The notes under the pieces are model-generated. The model worked only from the letters and a program-made list of their open reading frames with translations, searched no databases and had not been told where the DNA came from. Below, piece by piece: positions 1-11,858 of a stretch of DNA of 34,689 bases (positions within the stretch are counted from its first letter, which is position 1; each line of letters starts with the position of its first letter). This stretch comes from Deltaproteobacteria bacterium. GTDB lineage: Bacteria; Desulfobacterota; Desulfarculia; Adiutricales; Adiutricaceae. The stretch spans positions 1 to 34,689 of the forward strand of contig JAIRNQ010000124.1 of NCBI GenBank assembly GCA_031257955.1, in the 5' to 3' direction. Both the position numbers and the translations under genes were made by a program.

Positions 1-1900
1 CCTCGCCGCTGCCGATGGCCCAGCCGTATTTGGGGTCGTAACCCTCGTCCCACCAGCCGTCCAGTACCGACAGGTTCAAGACGCCGTTGGCCAAGGCTTT
101 CATGCCCGAGGTGCCGCAGGCTTCCAGGGGACGGCGGGGGTTATTGAGCCAGACGTCGGCCCCGCAGGTGAGCATTGAGGCCAAGTAGATGTTGTAGTTC
201 TCGATGAAGAGGATGCGGTTGTTGAAGCGCTCTTCCCTGGAGAAATGAATGACCCGTTTGATAAAGGCCTTGCCGTCGTTGTCCTGGGGGTGGGCCTTGC
301 CGGCGATGATGATCTGGACCGGCTTTTCGGGGTTGTTGAGGATTTGGGCCAAGCGGTCCGGGTCGGAAAAGAGAAGGGTGGCCCGCTTGTAAGTGGCAAA
401 GCGGCGGGCGAACCCGATGGTCAGGGTGTCCGGGCTAAAGAGTTCCATGGACTTCTGAAGGACGTCGGCCGTGGCCCCCTGGCGCTTGAGCTGGCGGAAA
501 TGGGCCCGGCGGGCGTAGGCCACCAGACGCTCCCGACAGTGGCAGTGGGCCCGCCACAATTCGGAGAGGGGGATCTGGCTGGCGAACTCCCAGATGCGCT
601 TGGGATCGGGCTCGAGGGACCAATCCTGGCCCAGATAGCGGGAGTAGAGCCTGGAGATCTCCCTGGAGGTCCAGGAGGAGGTGTGGATGCCGTTGGTGAC
701 CGAGTCGATGGGCGTGTCCTCCACCGGGGTCTTGGGCCAGATGTTTTGCCACATGTGGCGGCTGACCAGGCCGTGGAGCTTGCTGACTCCGTTGGCGTGG
801 GCCGAAAGGCGCAGCGAGAGGGGAGTGACCCCGAAGGGCTCGCCGTCGTCTCGGGGGTTAACCCGGCCGTAGCCCAAGAGGACCGGCCAGCTGATGCCCA
901 GTTCCTTGGCGTATTCCTCGAAGTAGGCCCGGGCCAGATCCGGGGCGAAGGTGTCGTTGCCGGCCGGTACCGGGGTGTGGGTGGTAAAGACGGTCGAGGC
1001 CCTGACCACTTCCCGGGCGGCGTCAAAAGAAAGGCCGTGGTCCTTGCGCAAGAGGTTAATGCGTTCCAGGGCCGAGAAGGCGCTGTGGCCCTCGTTCATG
1101 TGGACCACGGTCGGGGTGATGCCCATGGCCTTAAGGGCCCGGATCCCGCCCACGCCGAGGACCAATTCCTGGCGAATGCGCATTTCCCGGTCGCCGCCGT
1201 AAAGTTGGCCGGTGGTGCCCCTGATGTCCGGGGGATTCTCGTCCAGATCGGTGTCCAGAAGGTAGAGGGGCACCCGGCCCACCTGAACCTTCCAAACGTA
1301 AATGGCCGCCGACCGTTCCTTGAACTTGACGTAGACCTTGATCGGTTGGCCTTGGGCGTCCAGGACCTGGTTCATGGGCATGGTGTCGAAGGCGTTGGCC
1401 GGGTAAGACTCCATCTGCCAGCCGTCGTTGTTGAGGTACTGCTGGAAGTAGCCTTCCTGGTAGAGGAGGCCCACGGCCACCAGGGGGATATTGACGTCTG
1501 AGGCCGACTTGAGGTGGTCGCCGGCCAGGATGCCCAAACCCCCGGAGTAGATGGGCACGCAGGTGGTCAGGCCAAACTCGGCCGAGAAGTAGGCCACGGT
1601 GGTGGTGTCGGACTCCTGGGGCGGGGCCTTCATGTAAAGGTCAAAGCGGTGGGACAGTTCGTCCAGTTGGGAGAGGAAGCCCGTGTCGACGGCCAGCTCG
1701 TCCAGGCGCTTTTGGTCGACCAGGCCCATCAGCAGGACCGGGTTGTTGCCCGACTCCGACCAAAGTTTGGGGTCGATCCTCTGGAATATGTCTCGCATTT
1801 CCGAGTGCCAGCTGAACATGACATTGTAAGCCATGCGTTTAAGCGGCAGGAGCCTTTCCGGTATCCTGGGGATGACCTTAAATTCCCGTTTGGCCTTCAT
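1..1900 (-). CDS. glgP: alpha-glucan (glycogen/maltodextrin) phosphorylase, 3' end cut by window edge
   Basis: The enzyme phosphorolyses alpha-1,4-glucan to glucose-1-phosphate in the cytoplasm, using pyridoxal phosphate. The frame is open from an ATG at 1900 to the left edge, giving 633 codons of a family that usually has about 850. The N-terminus (MKAKREFKVIPRIPERL) resembles the DUF3417-type N-terminal domain of the short bacterial/archaeal phosphorylases. The family motif HMNEGHSAF sits at about residues 267-275. The segment ACGTSGMKALANG, near residue 601, contains the expected PLP lysine (codon at 98-100), and DGWWDEGYDPKYGWAIGSGE follows at the edge. The substrate (glycogen or maltodextrin) cannot be told from sequence. 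The gene stands alone behind a gap of about 730 bp, so it is probably its own transcription unit. The last third of the protein lies outside the window. Confidence 0.95.
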   Translation of the reverse strand, partial: MKAKREFKVIPRIPERLLPLKRMAYNVMFSWHSEMRDIFQRIDPKLWSESGNNPVLLMGLVDQKRLDELAVDTGFLSQLDELSHRFDLYMKAPPQESDTTTVAYFSAEFGLTTCVPIYSGGLGILAGDHLKSASDVNIPLVAVGLLYQEGYFQQYLNNDGWQMESYPANAFDTMPMNQVLDAQGQPIKVYVKFKERSAAIYVWKVQVGRVPLYLLDTDLDENPPDIRGTTGQLYGGDREMRIRQELVLGVGGIRALKAMGITPTVVHMNEGHSAFSALERINLLRKDHGLSFDAAREVVRASTVFTTHTPVPAGNDTFAPDLARAYFEEYAKELGISWPVLLGYGRVNPRDDGEPFGVTPLSLRLSAHANGVSKLHGLVSRHMWQNIWPKTPVEDTPIDSVTNGIHTSSWTSREISRLYSRYLGQDWSLEPDPKRIWEFASQIPLSELWRAHCHCRERLVAYARRAHFRQLKRQGATADVLQKSMELFSPDTLTIGFARRFATYKRATLLFSDPDRLAQILNNPEKPVQIIIAGKAHPQDNDGKAFIKRVIHFSREERFNNRILFIENYNIYLASMLTCGADVWLNNPRRPLEACGTSGMKALANGVLNLSVLDGWWDEGYDPKYGWAIGSGE

Positions 1901-2136
1901 TGTTACTCACCCAAATGAAACCGACGATTATAGTCGGGGTAGGAATGCGGTTCCTGCCTGGCGCCGAATCCGCGTCTGTCAATATGAATCCGCTTCGGGG
2001 CGGGATTTTGTGGTTGCGAGCGTTTGTTTGTTGCAGGCCTTAAAGAAATACGTAGCCCCGCGCCCCCGATTGGGCACCGGGCTGACAGATCTTTTTTTTC
2101 GGCCTTGAAAAGGGGGCGAGGGGCCCCGCCCCAGGG

Positions 2137-2162
2137 GGATTCCGTCAAGGGGAACGGAATCC
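2137..2162. repeat. perfect 9-bp inverted repeat in glgP leader
   Basis: GGATTCCGT (2137-2145) and ACGGAATCC (2154-2162) are perfect reverse complements separated by 8 nt. Neither strand has a T-run straight after it, so it is not a classic intrinsic terminator. It lies about 240 nt upstream of the glgP start, inside the predicted leader, and could be an RNA hairpin or an operator. Confidence 0.5.
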
Positions 2163-2388
2163 ATTGTAATCTTTACCGGGCCGGGACTCAACAGAATTGT
2201 CGTTGGACCCTTTGCGGCCGGTAGGTGCCCGGCTTGGTCCGGCTGGCTGGGGGAGAAAAGCCTTGGTGTAGGGCTTTTTAGGGACTGTTGCGGTGATAAT
2301 TTAGCCAAGCCGGCTATGTGGTGAGAACTTGAGTATTAAAGTCTTAAAAATATCACGCTAATAAGATTTCATACGTACCCCATGAAGA

Positions 2389-2417
2389 ATAATAGCATTT
2401 TGACGTGGCTTGGTCAA
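2389..2417 (-). promoter_or_regulatory. sigma70-like promoter reading toward glgP
   Basis: Read on the minus strand: TTGACC (2417-2412), a 17-bp spacer, then TATTAT (2394-2389). Both boxes are close to consensus and the spacing is ideal. Transcription would begin near 2382, giving glgP a leader of about 480 nt. A second start site closer to the gene is not excluded: a TATAAT-like string occurs on the minus strand near 1930, but without a good -35 box. Confidence 0.55.
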
Positions 2418-2631
2418 GCAAAACGCAGCGTAAAAAATCAAATATTTTGGAATCGGTGGGGGTAAGGCCTAGATTTTGGGACATAATTTGGCCATTTTTG
2501 GCGGTTGTGGGGATATTGCCCGGGTTTTTGTCCCGGCCATGGGTTTTAAATTAGTGGACCTCCCCCGGGCCCGGGCCCGGAGTCGCGGGAGGCGGTCGGC
2601 TTGGCTGAGGGGCCCGGGGTATCGGGGGGGG

Positions 2632-3771
2632 TTAGGGTTGGCAGAGGGCCCGGGGGAGGTCGGGGTGGCGGCGGCGGAAGTCGGCGCCCAGGCGGTCGGC
2701 TTGGCCGAGGGCGGCGTGGACCGAGTCTTTGGTGACCGGGAAGGGTTCGGCCTCGACGCCGGAGTTGCCGTCCAGGATACGGCCGGAGATTAGGGAGAGG
2801 TTTTCGGGGCTGGGGTGGAGGCCCATATCGGCAAAGGTCAGCGGCAGCCCCACCCGGCCCATAAAGTCCAGGATGGGGTCGATTGTGGCTGTCTGGGCCC
2901 GTTCCAGGGCCAACTGGAAGAGGATGCCAAAGGCCACCACCTCGCCGTGGTAGAGGCGGGAGGAACCGGGGATTTCGTGGATGCCGGTGTGGAGGGCGTG
3001 GGCCCCGGCGCAGCCGTTGTTCTCGAAGCCCAGGCCGGATAGGAGAATGTTGGCCTCGATTACGTCTTCCACCGCCTCGGTCAGGCGACCGGCGGCCAGA
3101 TCGGCGACGGCGGCCAGGCCCCGGTCCAGAACGGCCCGGTGGCAGGCCTCGGCCACGGCCCGGCCGGCCAGGGTGGGGCGATAGCCGGGACCGACATAGT
3201 TGCGGGTGCCGGAGAGGGCGTTGGCCTGGGCCTCAAAATTGGTGGAGAGGGCGTCGCCGATGCCGGCCACGAATAGGCGGAGAGGGGCCCGGGCGATGAG
3301 GGCCGAGTCGACCAGAACCAAATCCGGGGCGTGGGGAAGGGTCTGGCAGCGCAGGTGGCGGCCGTCCGGGTGGTAGACGACGCCCATGGCGCTGACCGGG
3401 GCGTCGGTCGAAGCCGAGGTTGGGCAGATTATGACCGGTTTTTGGAGAGCGTGGGCGGTCAGTTTGGCGGCATCCAGGGTCTTCCCTCCGCCCAAGCCGC
3501 AAACGGCCCCGGGGCCGATTGGCCCGGCCCGGGCGATGAGGTTGTCTATCTCGGCCAGCGAGCATTCCCCGCCGAACTTATGGAAGATCGCCTTCAGGCC
3601 GGATCCGGCAAAGTGGCCTTCCAGCTCGGCCGAAAGGCCATCGAAAAGAAAGGGGTCGATTACGGCCAGAAGGTTGGGACCGAAGGCCTTGGCCTGGCCG
3701 GGCAGGCCTTTTAGGGCCCCTGGGCCCTGGACGTAACGGAAGGGCGCGCCGAAACCTCGATATGCGCTCAT
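2632..3771 (-). CDS. gldA: iron-containing alcohol dehydrogenase, glycerol dehydrogenase-like
   Basis: This 379-residue protein matches the length and motif order of NAD-dependent glycerol dehydrogenases. It has a dinucleotide-binding region GGGKTLDAAK (about 94-103) and the family segment PTSASTDAPVSAMGVVYHPDG (117-137). Predicted metal ligands are Asp173 (GIGDALSTNFEA), His258 (CAGAHALHTG) and His275 (YHGEVVAFG), nearly the same numbering as the Bacillus enzyme. It probably oxidises glycerol to dihydroxyacetone or reduces the reverse substrate. Relatives such as glycerol-1-phosphate dehydrogenases share this fold, so the substrate is uncertain. An ATG at 3771 is preceded by AAGGA about 10 nt upstream. 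It is the last gene of the minus-strand block, 52 bp after the TonB-like gene. Confidence 0.85.
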   Translation of the reverse strand: MSAYRGFGAPFRYVQGPGALKGLPGQAKAFGPNLLAVIDPFLFDGLSAELEGHFAGSGLKAIFHKFGGECSLAEIDNLIARAGPIGPGAVCGLGGGKTLDAAKLTAHALQKPVIICPTSASTDAPVSAMGVVYHPDGRHLRCQTLPHAPDLVLVDSALIARAPLRLFVAGIGDALSTNFEAQANALSGTRNYVGPGYRPTLAGRAVAEACHRAVLDRGLAAVADLAAGRLTEAVEDVIEANILLSGLGFENNGCAGAHALHTGIHEIPGSSRLYHGEVVAFGILFQLALERAQTATIDPILDFMGRVGLPLTFADMGLHPSPENLSLISGRILDGNSGVEAEPFPVTKDSVHAALGQADRLGADFRRRHPDLPRALCQP

Positions 3772-3823
3772 TTAATCCAATCCTTAACGACCGACCTTGG
3801 GGGTAGGGGCCGGGTGCCGGCCC

Positions 3824-4594
3824 TCACTGGGGTCGGTATTCGGTGCCAACCCGGCGGCGGATTTCCCGGTAGTCGAAGTGGAGGCGGAAATTTAGTTGGC
3901 TGAATTCGGTCAGTTCCGGCGGGAAGGCCGTGTAGGGGGCGGCCCCGCGCAGGGCCTCCATGGCGGCGAAATCCAAGGCCGAGCTGTTGGAGCTTTCCTC
4001 GACCACGATGGAGAGGATCTGCCCCTCCCGGGAAACGGTCATGACGGCGATGAAGCGGCCGGGCTTAAAGTTGCTCCGGGCTTCCGGGGGGAGTATCCAG
4101 TGCCTGGCCACGGCCGAGCGGACGTAGGTCTCGTAGGACTTAAATTCCGGGGCCGTCTCTTCGAGGCTGACGGTATTGTCGGGCATTTCCGGGAGAGGGG
4201 TCGGGCCCTGGCCGTCGCTTTCCACCAGGTTGGCCGAGGGGGCCATGGGCGGTATGGGCGCCTCCTCCGGAGGCGCCGGCTGGTCGGTTGGGGTCTCCGT
4301 CGGAAGGGCTTCCGGACTAATGGCCTCGGGCGAGGCCCCGGTAGCGGTCGCTGGTTCGGCCTCCGGCCCGTCCGGCGGGCCGGTCAGTTCCAGGGCCAGC
4401 TCGAGGTAGCGTTCCTCGGGCAGCTCAAAGTTTAGATCGGCGTAGCGTTGGCTCAGGCCCAGATGGCCCCAGAGGAGAAAAAAACCCAGGTGTAGGACGG
4501 CGGCCAGGAGAAAAAACAGGGCCAGGCGACCGCGATCGGAGGCGGTGGGTAGGGCCCGCGGCCCATCAAGGTCTGTGGCGAGTGCGTGTCCCAT
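3824..4594 (-). CDS. TonB-family energy-transducer-like protein
   Basis: The 256-residue protein has the TonB/TolA layout. A short cytoplasmic N-terminus is followed by one membrane helix (about residues 24-43, LALFFLLAAVLHLGFFLLWG). Next comes a Pro/Glu/Ala-rich periplasmic spacer (about 70-150), then a compact C-terminal domain (about 155-256) containing YVRSAVARHWILPPEA, MTVSREGQILSIVVEESS and FAAMEALRGAAPY, the usual pattern of a TonB C-terminal domain. It would span the periplasm and contact an outer-membrane partner. No ExbB/ExbD or outer-membrane receptor gene is nearby, so TonB and TolA-like roles cannot be separated. An ATG at 4594 is preceded by AAGGC. It starts 35 bp after the HD-domain gene ends, suggesting co-transcription. 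Confidence 0.75.
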   Translation of the reverse strand: MGHALATDLDGPRALPTASDRGRLALFFLLAAVLHLGFFLLWGHLGLSQRYADLNFELPEERYLELALELTGPPDGPEAEPATATGASPEAISPEALPTETPTDQPAPPEEAPIPPMAPSANLVESDGQGPTPLPEMPDNTVSLEETAPEFKSYETYVRSAVARHWILPPEARSNFKPGRFIAVMTVSREGQILSIVVEESSNSSALDFAAMEALRGAAPYTAFPPELTEFSQLNFRLHFDYREIRRRVGTEYRPQ

Positions 4595-4629
4595 TCTGGC
4601 CTTGGCGGATGAGGTTTGGGCCCTTCCCC

Positions 4630-5211
4630 TCAGCGGGAGGGGCCCTCGGGGTTAACCCAAAGGGCGTCGTCGCGTTCGAACCACCAGTCGTCCGGGCCGG
4701 AGGCCAGGATTTCTTGGCAGAGCTTTTGGCCCTCCGGGGTCTTGAGGCGTTTGGTGGCGTAGCCCAGCCAGTCGCCGGCCGGATCGTGGCCGTGGGCTTG
4801 CAGAAGCCTAAGCTCCAGGATCATGTCCAGCTGGTCGGCGTCGGCGGCCAGACGGGCTTCCAAACTTTCCCCGTTTAGCCACTCCTCGTTTAGGCCGCCC
4901 AGCTCGGGGGCGAAAGGGAGACCCTTTATGGCGTCCGAGAAGGCCTCTTTCTCGAGGGCCTTGACATAGCGTTTGTTGACGTAGTTTAGATCCCCGGTTC
5001 GGGCCTCGGCCAGATCGTGGAAGAGGGCCAAGAGAAGTAGCCGCTCCATATTGGCTTGGCCGTTAAGGCGGCCCAGGGCGTAGGCGATGGCCGCCACGCC
5101 AAAGGTGTGCCCGGCCACGTTCTCGGCGCCCCGGCCCAGGAATTGGTAGCCGGTCCTGGGGGCGCGTTTGAGCGAGGCCGCCTCGAAGAGAAAGTCGGAT
5201 AGGCGGCTCAA
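4630..5211 (-). CDS. HD-domain phosphohydrolase, YfbR/HDDC2-like 5'-nucleotidase
   Basis: This cytoplasmic protein of 193 residues has a complete HD metal site: His in ENVAGHTFG (about residue 35), the His-Asp pair in LFHDLAEARTGDL (about 64-65) and a distal Asp in ADADQLDM (about 127). The spacing, size and the LAEARTGD sequence after the HD pair fit the YfbR/HDDC2 group, which hydrolyses (deoxy)nucleoside 5'-monophosphates. The start is TTG at 5211, with AGGA 8 nt upstream. No better in-frame start is visible, and the N-terminus then reads MSRLSDFLFEAASLKRAPRTG, as expected for the family. It lies 110 bp after uvrA. A nucleotide-pool role beside a repair gene is suggestive only. Confidence 0.8.
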   Translation of the reverse strand: MSRLSDFLFEAASLKRAPRTGYQFLGRGAENVAGHTFGVAAIAYALGRLNGQANMERLLLLALFHDLAEARTGDLNYVNKRYVKALEKEAFSDAIKGLPFAPELGGLNEEWLNGESLEARLAADADQLDMILELRLLQAHGHDPAGDWLGYATKRLKTPEGQKLCQEILASGPDDWWFERDDALWVNPEGPSR

Positions 5212-5321
5212 GGGATCGTCCTTTCCGGCGACCGACCGGGCCGGCCGCGAGTTTTGGTCCTCCCGGCGCTTGGGCCTTTGGCCCGGCGCAAGGGCAAGGT
5301 CGCCTGGCTTTGGGGGCCCCG

Positions 5322-8302
<2,981 letters not shown>

Positions 8303-8303
<1 letters not shown>

Positions 8304-8791
8304 CAGACGGCCTCCATGGCGACGGCGTCCGTCCCGGCGAACCAGCGCAGGGCCAGCTCGTAGGAGCGGGGGCCAAAGCCGGCCACCAGTCCCACGGTCG
8401 CCCCGGCCAGGAAAGAGCGGTGCCTGAAGTCTTCCCGGGCCGCCGGGTTGGTCAGGTGGACCTCGACGACCGGCTTGTCTATGGCCAGAACGGCGTCCCT
8501 CAAGGCCAGGGAGGTGTGGGTATAGGCGGCGGCGTTAAGTATGGCCCCTTGGAAGTCCCGGCCGGCCCGTTGGACGGCCTCGACCAGCTCGCCCTCGTGG
8601 TTGGACTGAAAAAACTCCACCTCCAATCCCATCTCCCGGGCCAGACCGGCCAGCTCGCGGTTTATCTCTTCCAGGCTCTTGTACCCGTAGCGTTCCGGCT
8701 CCCGTTGGCCGAGCAGGTTGAGATTTGGCCCATTTATAACCAAAATTTTATTCAAAAATCTGTTCGAATTTTTATTCGATGTTCTGGTCAT
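8303..8791 (-). CDS. aroQ: type II 3-dehydroquinate dehydratase
   Basis: It catalyses step 3 of the shikimate pathway, 3-dehydroquinate to 3-dehydroshikimate, and forms dodecamers in this family. The 162-residue sequence has the type II hallmarks: ILVINGPNLNLLGQREPERYG with the catalytic Tyr, a histidine in NAAAYTHTSLALRDA, and VEVHLTNPAAREDFRHRS. The first 14 residues are a basic, Asn-rich extension before the usual start (ILVINGPN). The ATG at 8791 is nevertheless preceded by AAGGGA at good spacing, so I keep it; a TTG at codon 13 is the alternative. Its stop overlaps the uvrA start. It sits 222 bp downstream (in transcription) of aroC. Confidence 0.95.
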
Positions 8792-9013
8792 TTAAATCCC
8801 TTCAATGATTTTTTATTTCCTGATAAGATTAATTGGGGATAATTTGGATGTCTTCTTTGGAAGGAGAATCGGCCCCTCCCGACGGCTGGCGCCGCCGGGC
8901 CAAAATCGGTCCAGTCCCGACGGAGGATTATACCACGACTTGGGCCAGGCCCAGATCCCAAGCCCCATATCCCCCATATCCCATATCGGGCCGCCTTTAA
9001 AGCCTGGGGCCTC

Positions 9014-10075
9014 TCAGGCCGGCGGCCATTTGGCCGGCCCGGCCAGGCAAAAGTCGGCCAGGACGATCAGGCACATGGCCTCGGCCACCGGGGCCAGGCG
9101 CGGCGAGAGGCAGGGGTCGTGGCGCCCGCCGGTGGCCACCTTCACCGGCTGGCCTTCGAGATCCACCGAGTCCCCGTCAATGGCGATTGAGGGCGTGGGC
9201 TTGGCGAAGAGTCTGGCCGTGAGCTCCCGTCCCGTGGAAATGCCGCCCAAGACGCCCCCGTGGCGATCGGAGAGGGGTCCCTCGGGACCCATGGGGTCGT
9301 TGGCCTCGGAGCCCAGCATGGCCGAAAGGGCCAAGCCCTCGCCGAATTCTACCGCCCGGACGGCCCCGATGGAAAAGAAGGCCCGGCCCAGCTTGGCCTC
9401 AAGCTTGTCGAAAACCGGATCGCCCCAGCCGACCGGAAGGCCCCGGGCCGAAAGCTCCACCGCCGACCCGATGGAGTCGCCGTCTTTCTTGGCCCCGGCC
9501 ACCGCCGCCTCGGCTTGATCGTAGAGATCCGGGTCCAGAAACCGTAAGGGGTTGCTCTCGGCGAAATCCCAATCCCGCTTTATCGCCCGGACCGGGCCCA
9601 GGGCCAAACTGGCCGCCCGCGCGGTAACCCCCAAGGGTTTTAGCAACGCCCTGGCCACGGCCCCGGCGGCCACCCGGGCCACGGTTTCCCGGCCGCTGGA
9701 GCGCCCGCCGCCCGGCTGCGGGGTCAAGCCGTATTTTTTAAAATAGGTCCAGTCGGCGTGGCCAGGCCGAAAGATCCTGGAGATGGCGGCGTAGTCCCCG
9801 GATCTGGCGTCCCGGTTTCGGATCAACACGGCCAGCGGGGCCCCGTTGGTCAGTCCCCCCTCGGTCAGGCCCGACAATATCTCCGGCTCGTCGCTTTCCT
9901 TTCTGGCCGTGGCGTATGGCGATTGGCCCGGCCGCCGGCGCTCCAGATCCCGTCTTAGATCCTCAAGCCCCAGGGCCAGCCCGGCCGGAAGGCCGTCGAT
10001 GACCACCCCCAAGGCCGGTCCATGGGACTCGCCAAAGGTCATGACCCTAAAGTGTCGGCCAATTAAGCTCCCCAC
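9014..10075 (-). CDS. aroC: chorismate synthase
   Basis: It converts EPSP to chorismate, the last common step of aromatic biosynthesis, and needs reduced FMN. At 353 residues it is normal length. Signatures visible are FGESHGPALGVVIDGLPAG near the N-terminus, RPGHADWTYFKKYG, and GGGRSSGRETVARVAAGAVA, then the flavin-binding C-terminal region FAKPTPSIAIDGDSVDLEG. The start is GTG at 10075 (GTG GGG AGC), with AGGAG 9 nt upstream; it gives the canonical N-terminus GSLIGRHFRVMTFGESHG. It lies 84 bp after the aroK-aroB fusion and belongs to the same minus-strand series. No flavin reductase domain is fused to it, so it should be monofunctional. Confidence 0.97.
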   Translation of the reverse strand: MGSLIGRHFRVMTFGESHGPALGVVIDGLPAGLALGLEDLRRDLERRRPGQSPYATARKESDEPEILSGLTEGGLTNGAPLAVLIRNRDARSGDYAAISRIFRPGHADWTYFKKYGLTPQPGGGRSSGRETVARVAAGAVARALLKPLGVTARAASLALGPVRAIKRDWDFAESNPLRFLDPDLYDQAEAAVAGAKKDGDSIGSAVELSARGLPVGWGDPVFDKLEAKLGRAFFSIGAVRAVEFGEGLALSAMLGSEANDPMGPEGPLSDRHGGVLGGISTGRELTARLFAKPTPSIAIDGDSVDLEGQPVKVATGGRHDPCLSPRLAPVAEAMCLIVLADFCLAGPAKWPPA

Positions 10076-10159
10076 GCCACCACGCTCCTCTCCATGAACC
10101 CTAATCGGGTTCCCGGCTTACGCCCCCGGACCGACCTGACCGAAGGCGGTCGGGCCGGC

Positions 10160-11803
10160 TCAAGCCTCTCGCGCGTCTTTCGACAGCCCCCGGACGGCCT
10201 CCAGGATATCGCCGACCGGGACGGAGGGATCGACGACGCTCTCGCCCGGGGCCTTGAGGGCCACAAACTTTAGCTGGCCCCCGCGGATTTTTTTGTCGAA
10301 GCCCAAAAGCTTGGCCGTCTCGGCGTCCGGGGGCGGGTCCGGGAAGGCGCCGCCGGCCAAGCGGCGACAGACGCCGATGGCGTTTTTGGCCAGCTCCGGG
10401 TCGAAGCCGTGACGATCCCGCGAATAGATAAGGGCCACGGCCAAACCCAGGGCCACGGCCCGCCCATGGCTTAGGTGGGGCGCGTAGAAGCTCTCCACGG
10501 CGTGGCCGTAAGTGTGGCCAAGGTTTAGGACGTCCCTAAGGCCCAGTTCCTCCCGCAGATCCTTGGCCACCAGGTTGGCCTTGTGGCGGGCCGAGTCGTG
10601 GGCGATCTGGGAGAGGAGCAGCAAGTCGCCGGCCAGAACGTTGTTGATTTGCCGGGCGATCATGGCCTGAAGGATAGGGTCGAAGAGAAGGGCCGTTTTG
10701 TAGGCCTCGACCAGCCCTTCGCGCCAGAGCTCGCCCGGAAGGCCGCGCAGGACCAGGGGATCCAGCCAGACCTCCTTGGGCAAATGAAAGAGCCCGACCT
10801 GGTTCTTGGCCCCGGCCAGATTGACGGCGGCCTTGCCGCCGATGGCGGCGTCCACGGCGGCCAGCAGGGTGGTCGGGACGAGGATGAGGTTTAGGCCCCG
10901 GCGGTAGAGGCCGGCGCACAAGGCCCCCAAATCGGTGAGGCTCCCCCCGCCCCGGACCAGCAAATAATCGGAACGGTCCAGCTTGGCTTCGGCCATGGCC
11001 AGAAGGACGTCGGTGGCCTCGGCCAGGGTTTTGGCCTCCTCGCCCCGGTGTTTGGCGTAAACGACCGGCACGTCGGCCAAGGCCCCGTTAAAGGCGTCGG
11101 GCTCGTCCCTAAAGCGGTGGTCCATCAGGACCATGGCCTTGGAGGGTCCGAGAATTTCGCCCAAAAGTTGGGCCGCGCCGGAAGCCGGGGCGTAGGTGCG
11201 GATCAGGCAGGTTTTGCCCTCGGCGGAAAGCTCGAAGGGCTCCTGGTACAAAATAAAGTCCAGGATGTTGTCCCGGACCTTGGAAGGGGAGGGCAAGGCC
11301 GAGAACTCGGCCCCGCATTTGGCGTAGAGACCCAAGCGTTTGGCGTGGAGGGCCTTGAAGGCCACCGGGTCGGCGGCCAGGGGCCGGCAGCCGCGGTTTT
11401 CGTCGTCGACCCTTTCCCAGGCCGCCTCGGCCGGAAGGTTAAGAAAAAACGTGAGGGCGCCTTTAAGTATGTCGCAATTGTATTGGCTTTCGACGATACC
11501 GCCGCCGGTGGCGATGACTTTGGGTTGGTCTTGGCCGTTCAATTTTTTGAGTAAGCCGGTCTCGGTTTGCCGAAAGTAGGCCTCGCCGCTCTCGGCAAAG
11601 ACCTCGCTGACGCTTTTGTTGTGGTACTTGGTCAGCTCGGCGTCCATGTCCACGAAGGGTCGGTTCAGGGACTCGGCCAATAGCCGCCCGACCGTGGATT
11701 TGCCCGAACCCATGAAGCCGGTCAAAAAAATATTTTTTTCCGGGTAGGTTCGGTCGGCCTCCCGGCTCAAAGTGGATATCCCAAATAGTTTATGGTCTTT
11801 CAC
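10160..11803 (-). CDS. aroKB: bifunctional shikimate kinase / 3-dehydroquinate synthase
   Basis: One uninterrupted 547-codon frame joins two pathway enzymes. Residues about 25-170 are shikimate kinase: Walker A GFMGSGKST, the shikimate-binding segment DMDAELTKYHNKSVSEVFAE, and ATGGGIV. Residues about 190-547 are 3-dehydroquinate synthase: RGGGSLTDLGAL for NAD, PTTLLAAVDAAIGGKAAVN, EAYKTALL, the zinc histidines in NLGHTYGHAVES and LSHGRAVALG, and DKKIRGGQLKF. The product would carry out steps 2 and 5 (DAHP to dehydroquinate, shikimate to shikimate-3-phosphate). Kinase-synthase fusions are known in some bacteria. The start is GTG at 11803, with GGGA about 6 nt upstream. A frame error creating the fusion is unlikely because the linker (about 170-190) is open and ordinary. 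Confidence 0.95.
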   Translation of the reverse strand: MKDHKLFGISTLSREADRTYPEKNIFLTGFMGSGKSTVGRLLAESLNRPFVDMDAELTKYHNKSVSEVFAESGEAYFRQTETGLLKKLNGQDQPKVIATGGGIVESQYNCDILKGALTFFLNLPAEAAWERVDDENRGCRPLAADPVAFKALHAKRLGLYAKCGAEFSALPSPSKVRDNILDFILYQEPFELSAEGKTCLIRTYAPASGAAQLLGEILGPSKAMVLMDHRFRDEPDAFNGALADVPVVYAKHRGEEAKTLAEATDVLLAMAEAKLDRSDYLLVRGGGSLTDLGALCAGLYRRGLNLILVPTTLLAAVDAAIGGKAAVNLAGAKNQVGLFHLPKEVWLDPLVLRGLPGELWREGLVEAYKTALLFDPILQAMIARQINNVLAGDLLLLSQIAHDSARHKANLVAKDLREELGLRDVLNLGHTYGHAVESFYAPHLSHGRAVALGLAVALIYSRDRHGFDPELAKNAIGVCRRLAGGAFPDPPPDAETAKLLGFDKKIRGGQLKFVALKAPGESVVDPSVPVGDILEAVRGLSKDAREA

Positions 11804-11858
11804 AAAAATCCCATTCCTGGGGTTGGTCCGCCTTTGGCCGCCCCAACCCCTTTAGCCC

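Larger units (their letters stand above)
1901..2631. other. intergenic region, probable long leader of glgP
   Basis: This stretch lies between glgP and the glycerol-dehydrogenase-like gene, and I see no convincing protein gene in it. The half near glgP (1901-2250) is GC-rich and contains a hairpin at 2137-2162. The middle (about 2310-2450) is AT-rich and contains a sigma70-like promoter reading toward glgP. The part next to the dehydrogenase stop (2560-2631) is an almost pure G/C run with GGGCCC repeats. Open frames across it are proline/arginine-rich and look like composition artefacts. Confidence 0.5.

Noticed and set aside
245-1501. 418-codon plus-strand open frame
   Set aside because: It is antisense to glgP, whose motifs (HMNEGHSAF, GTSGMK) are certain; its Gly/Val-rich composition reflects the opposite strand's codon bias.
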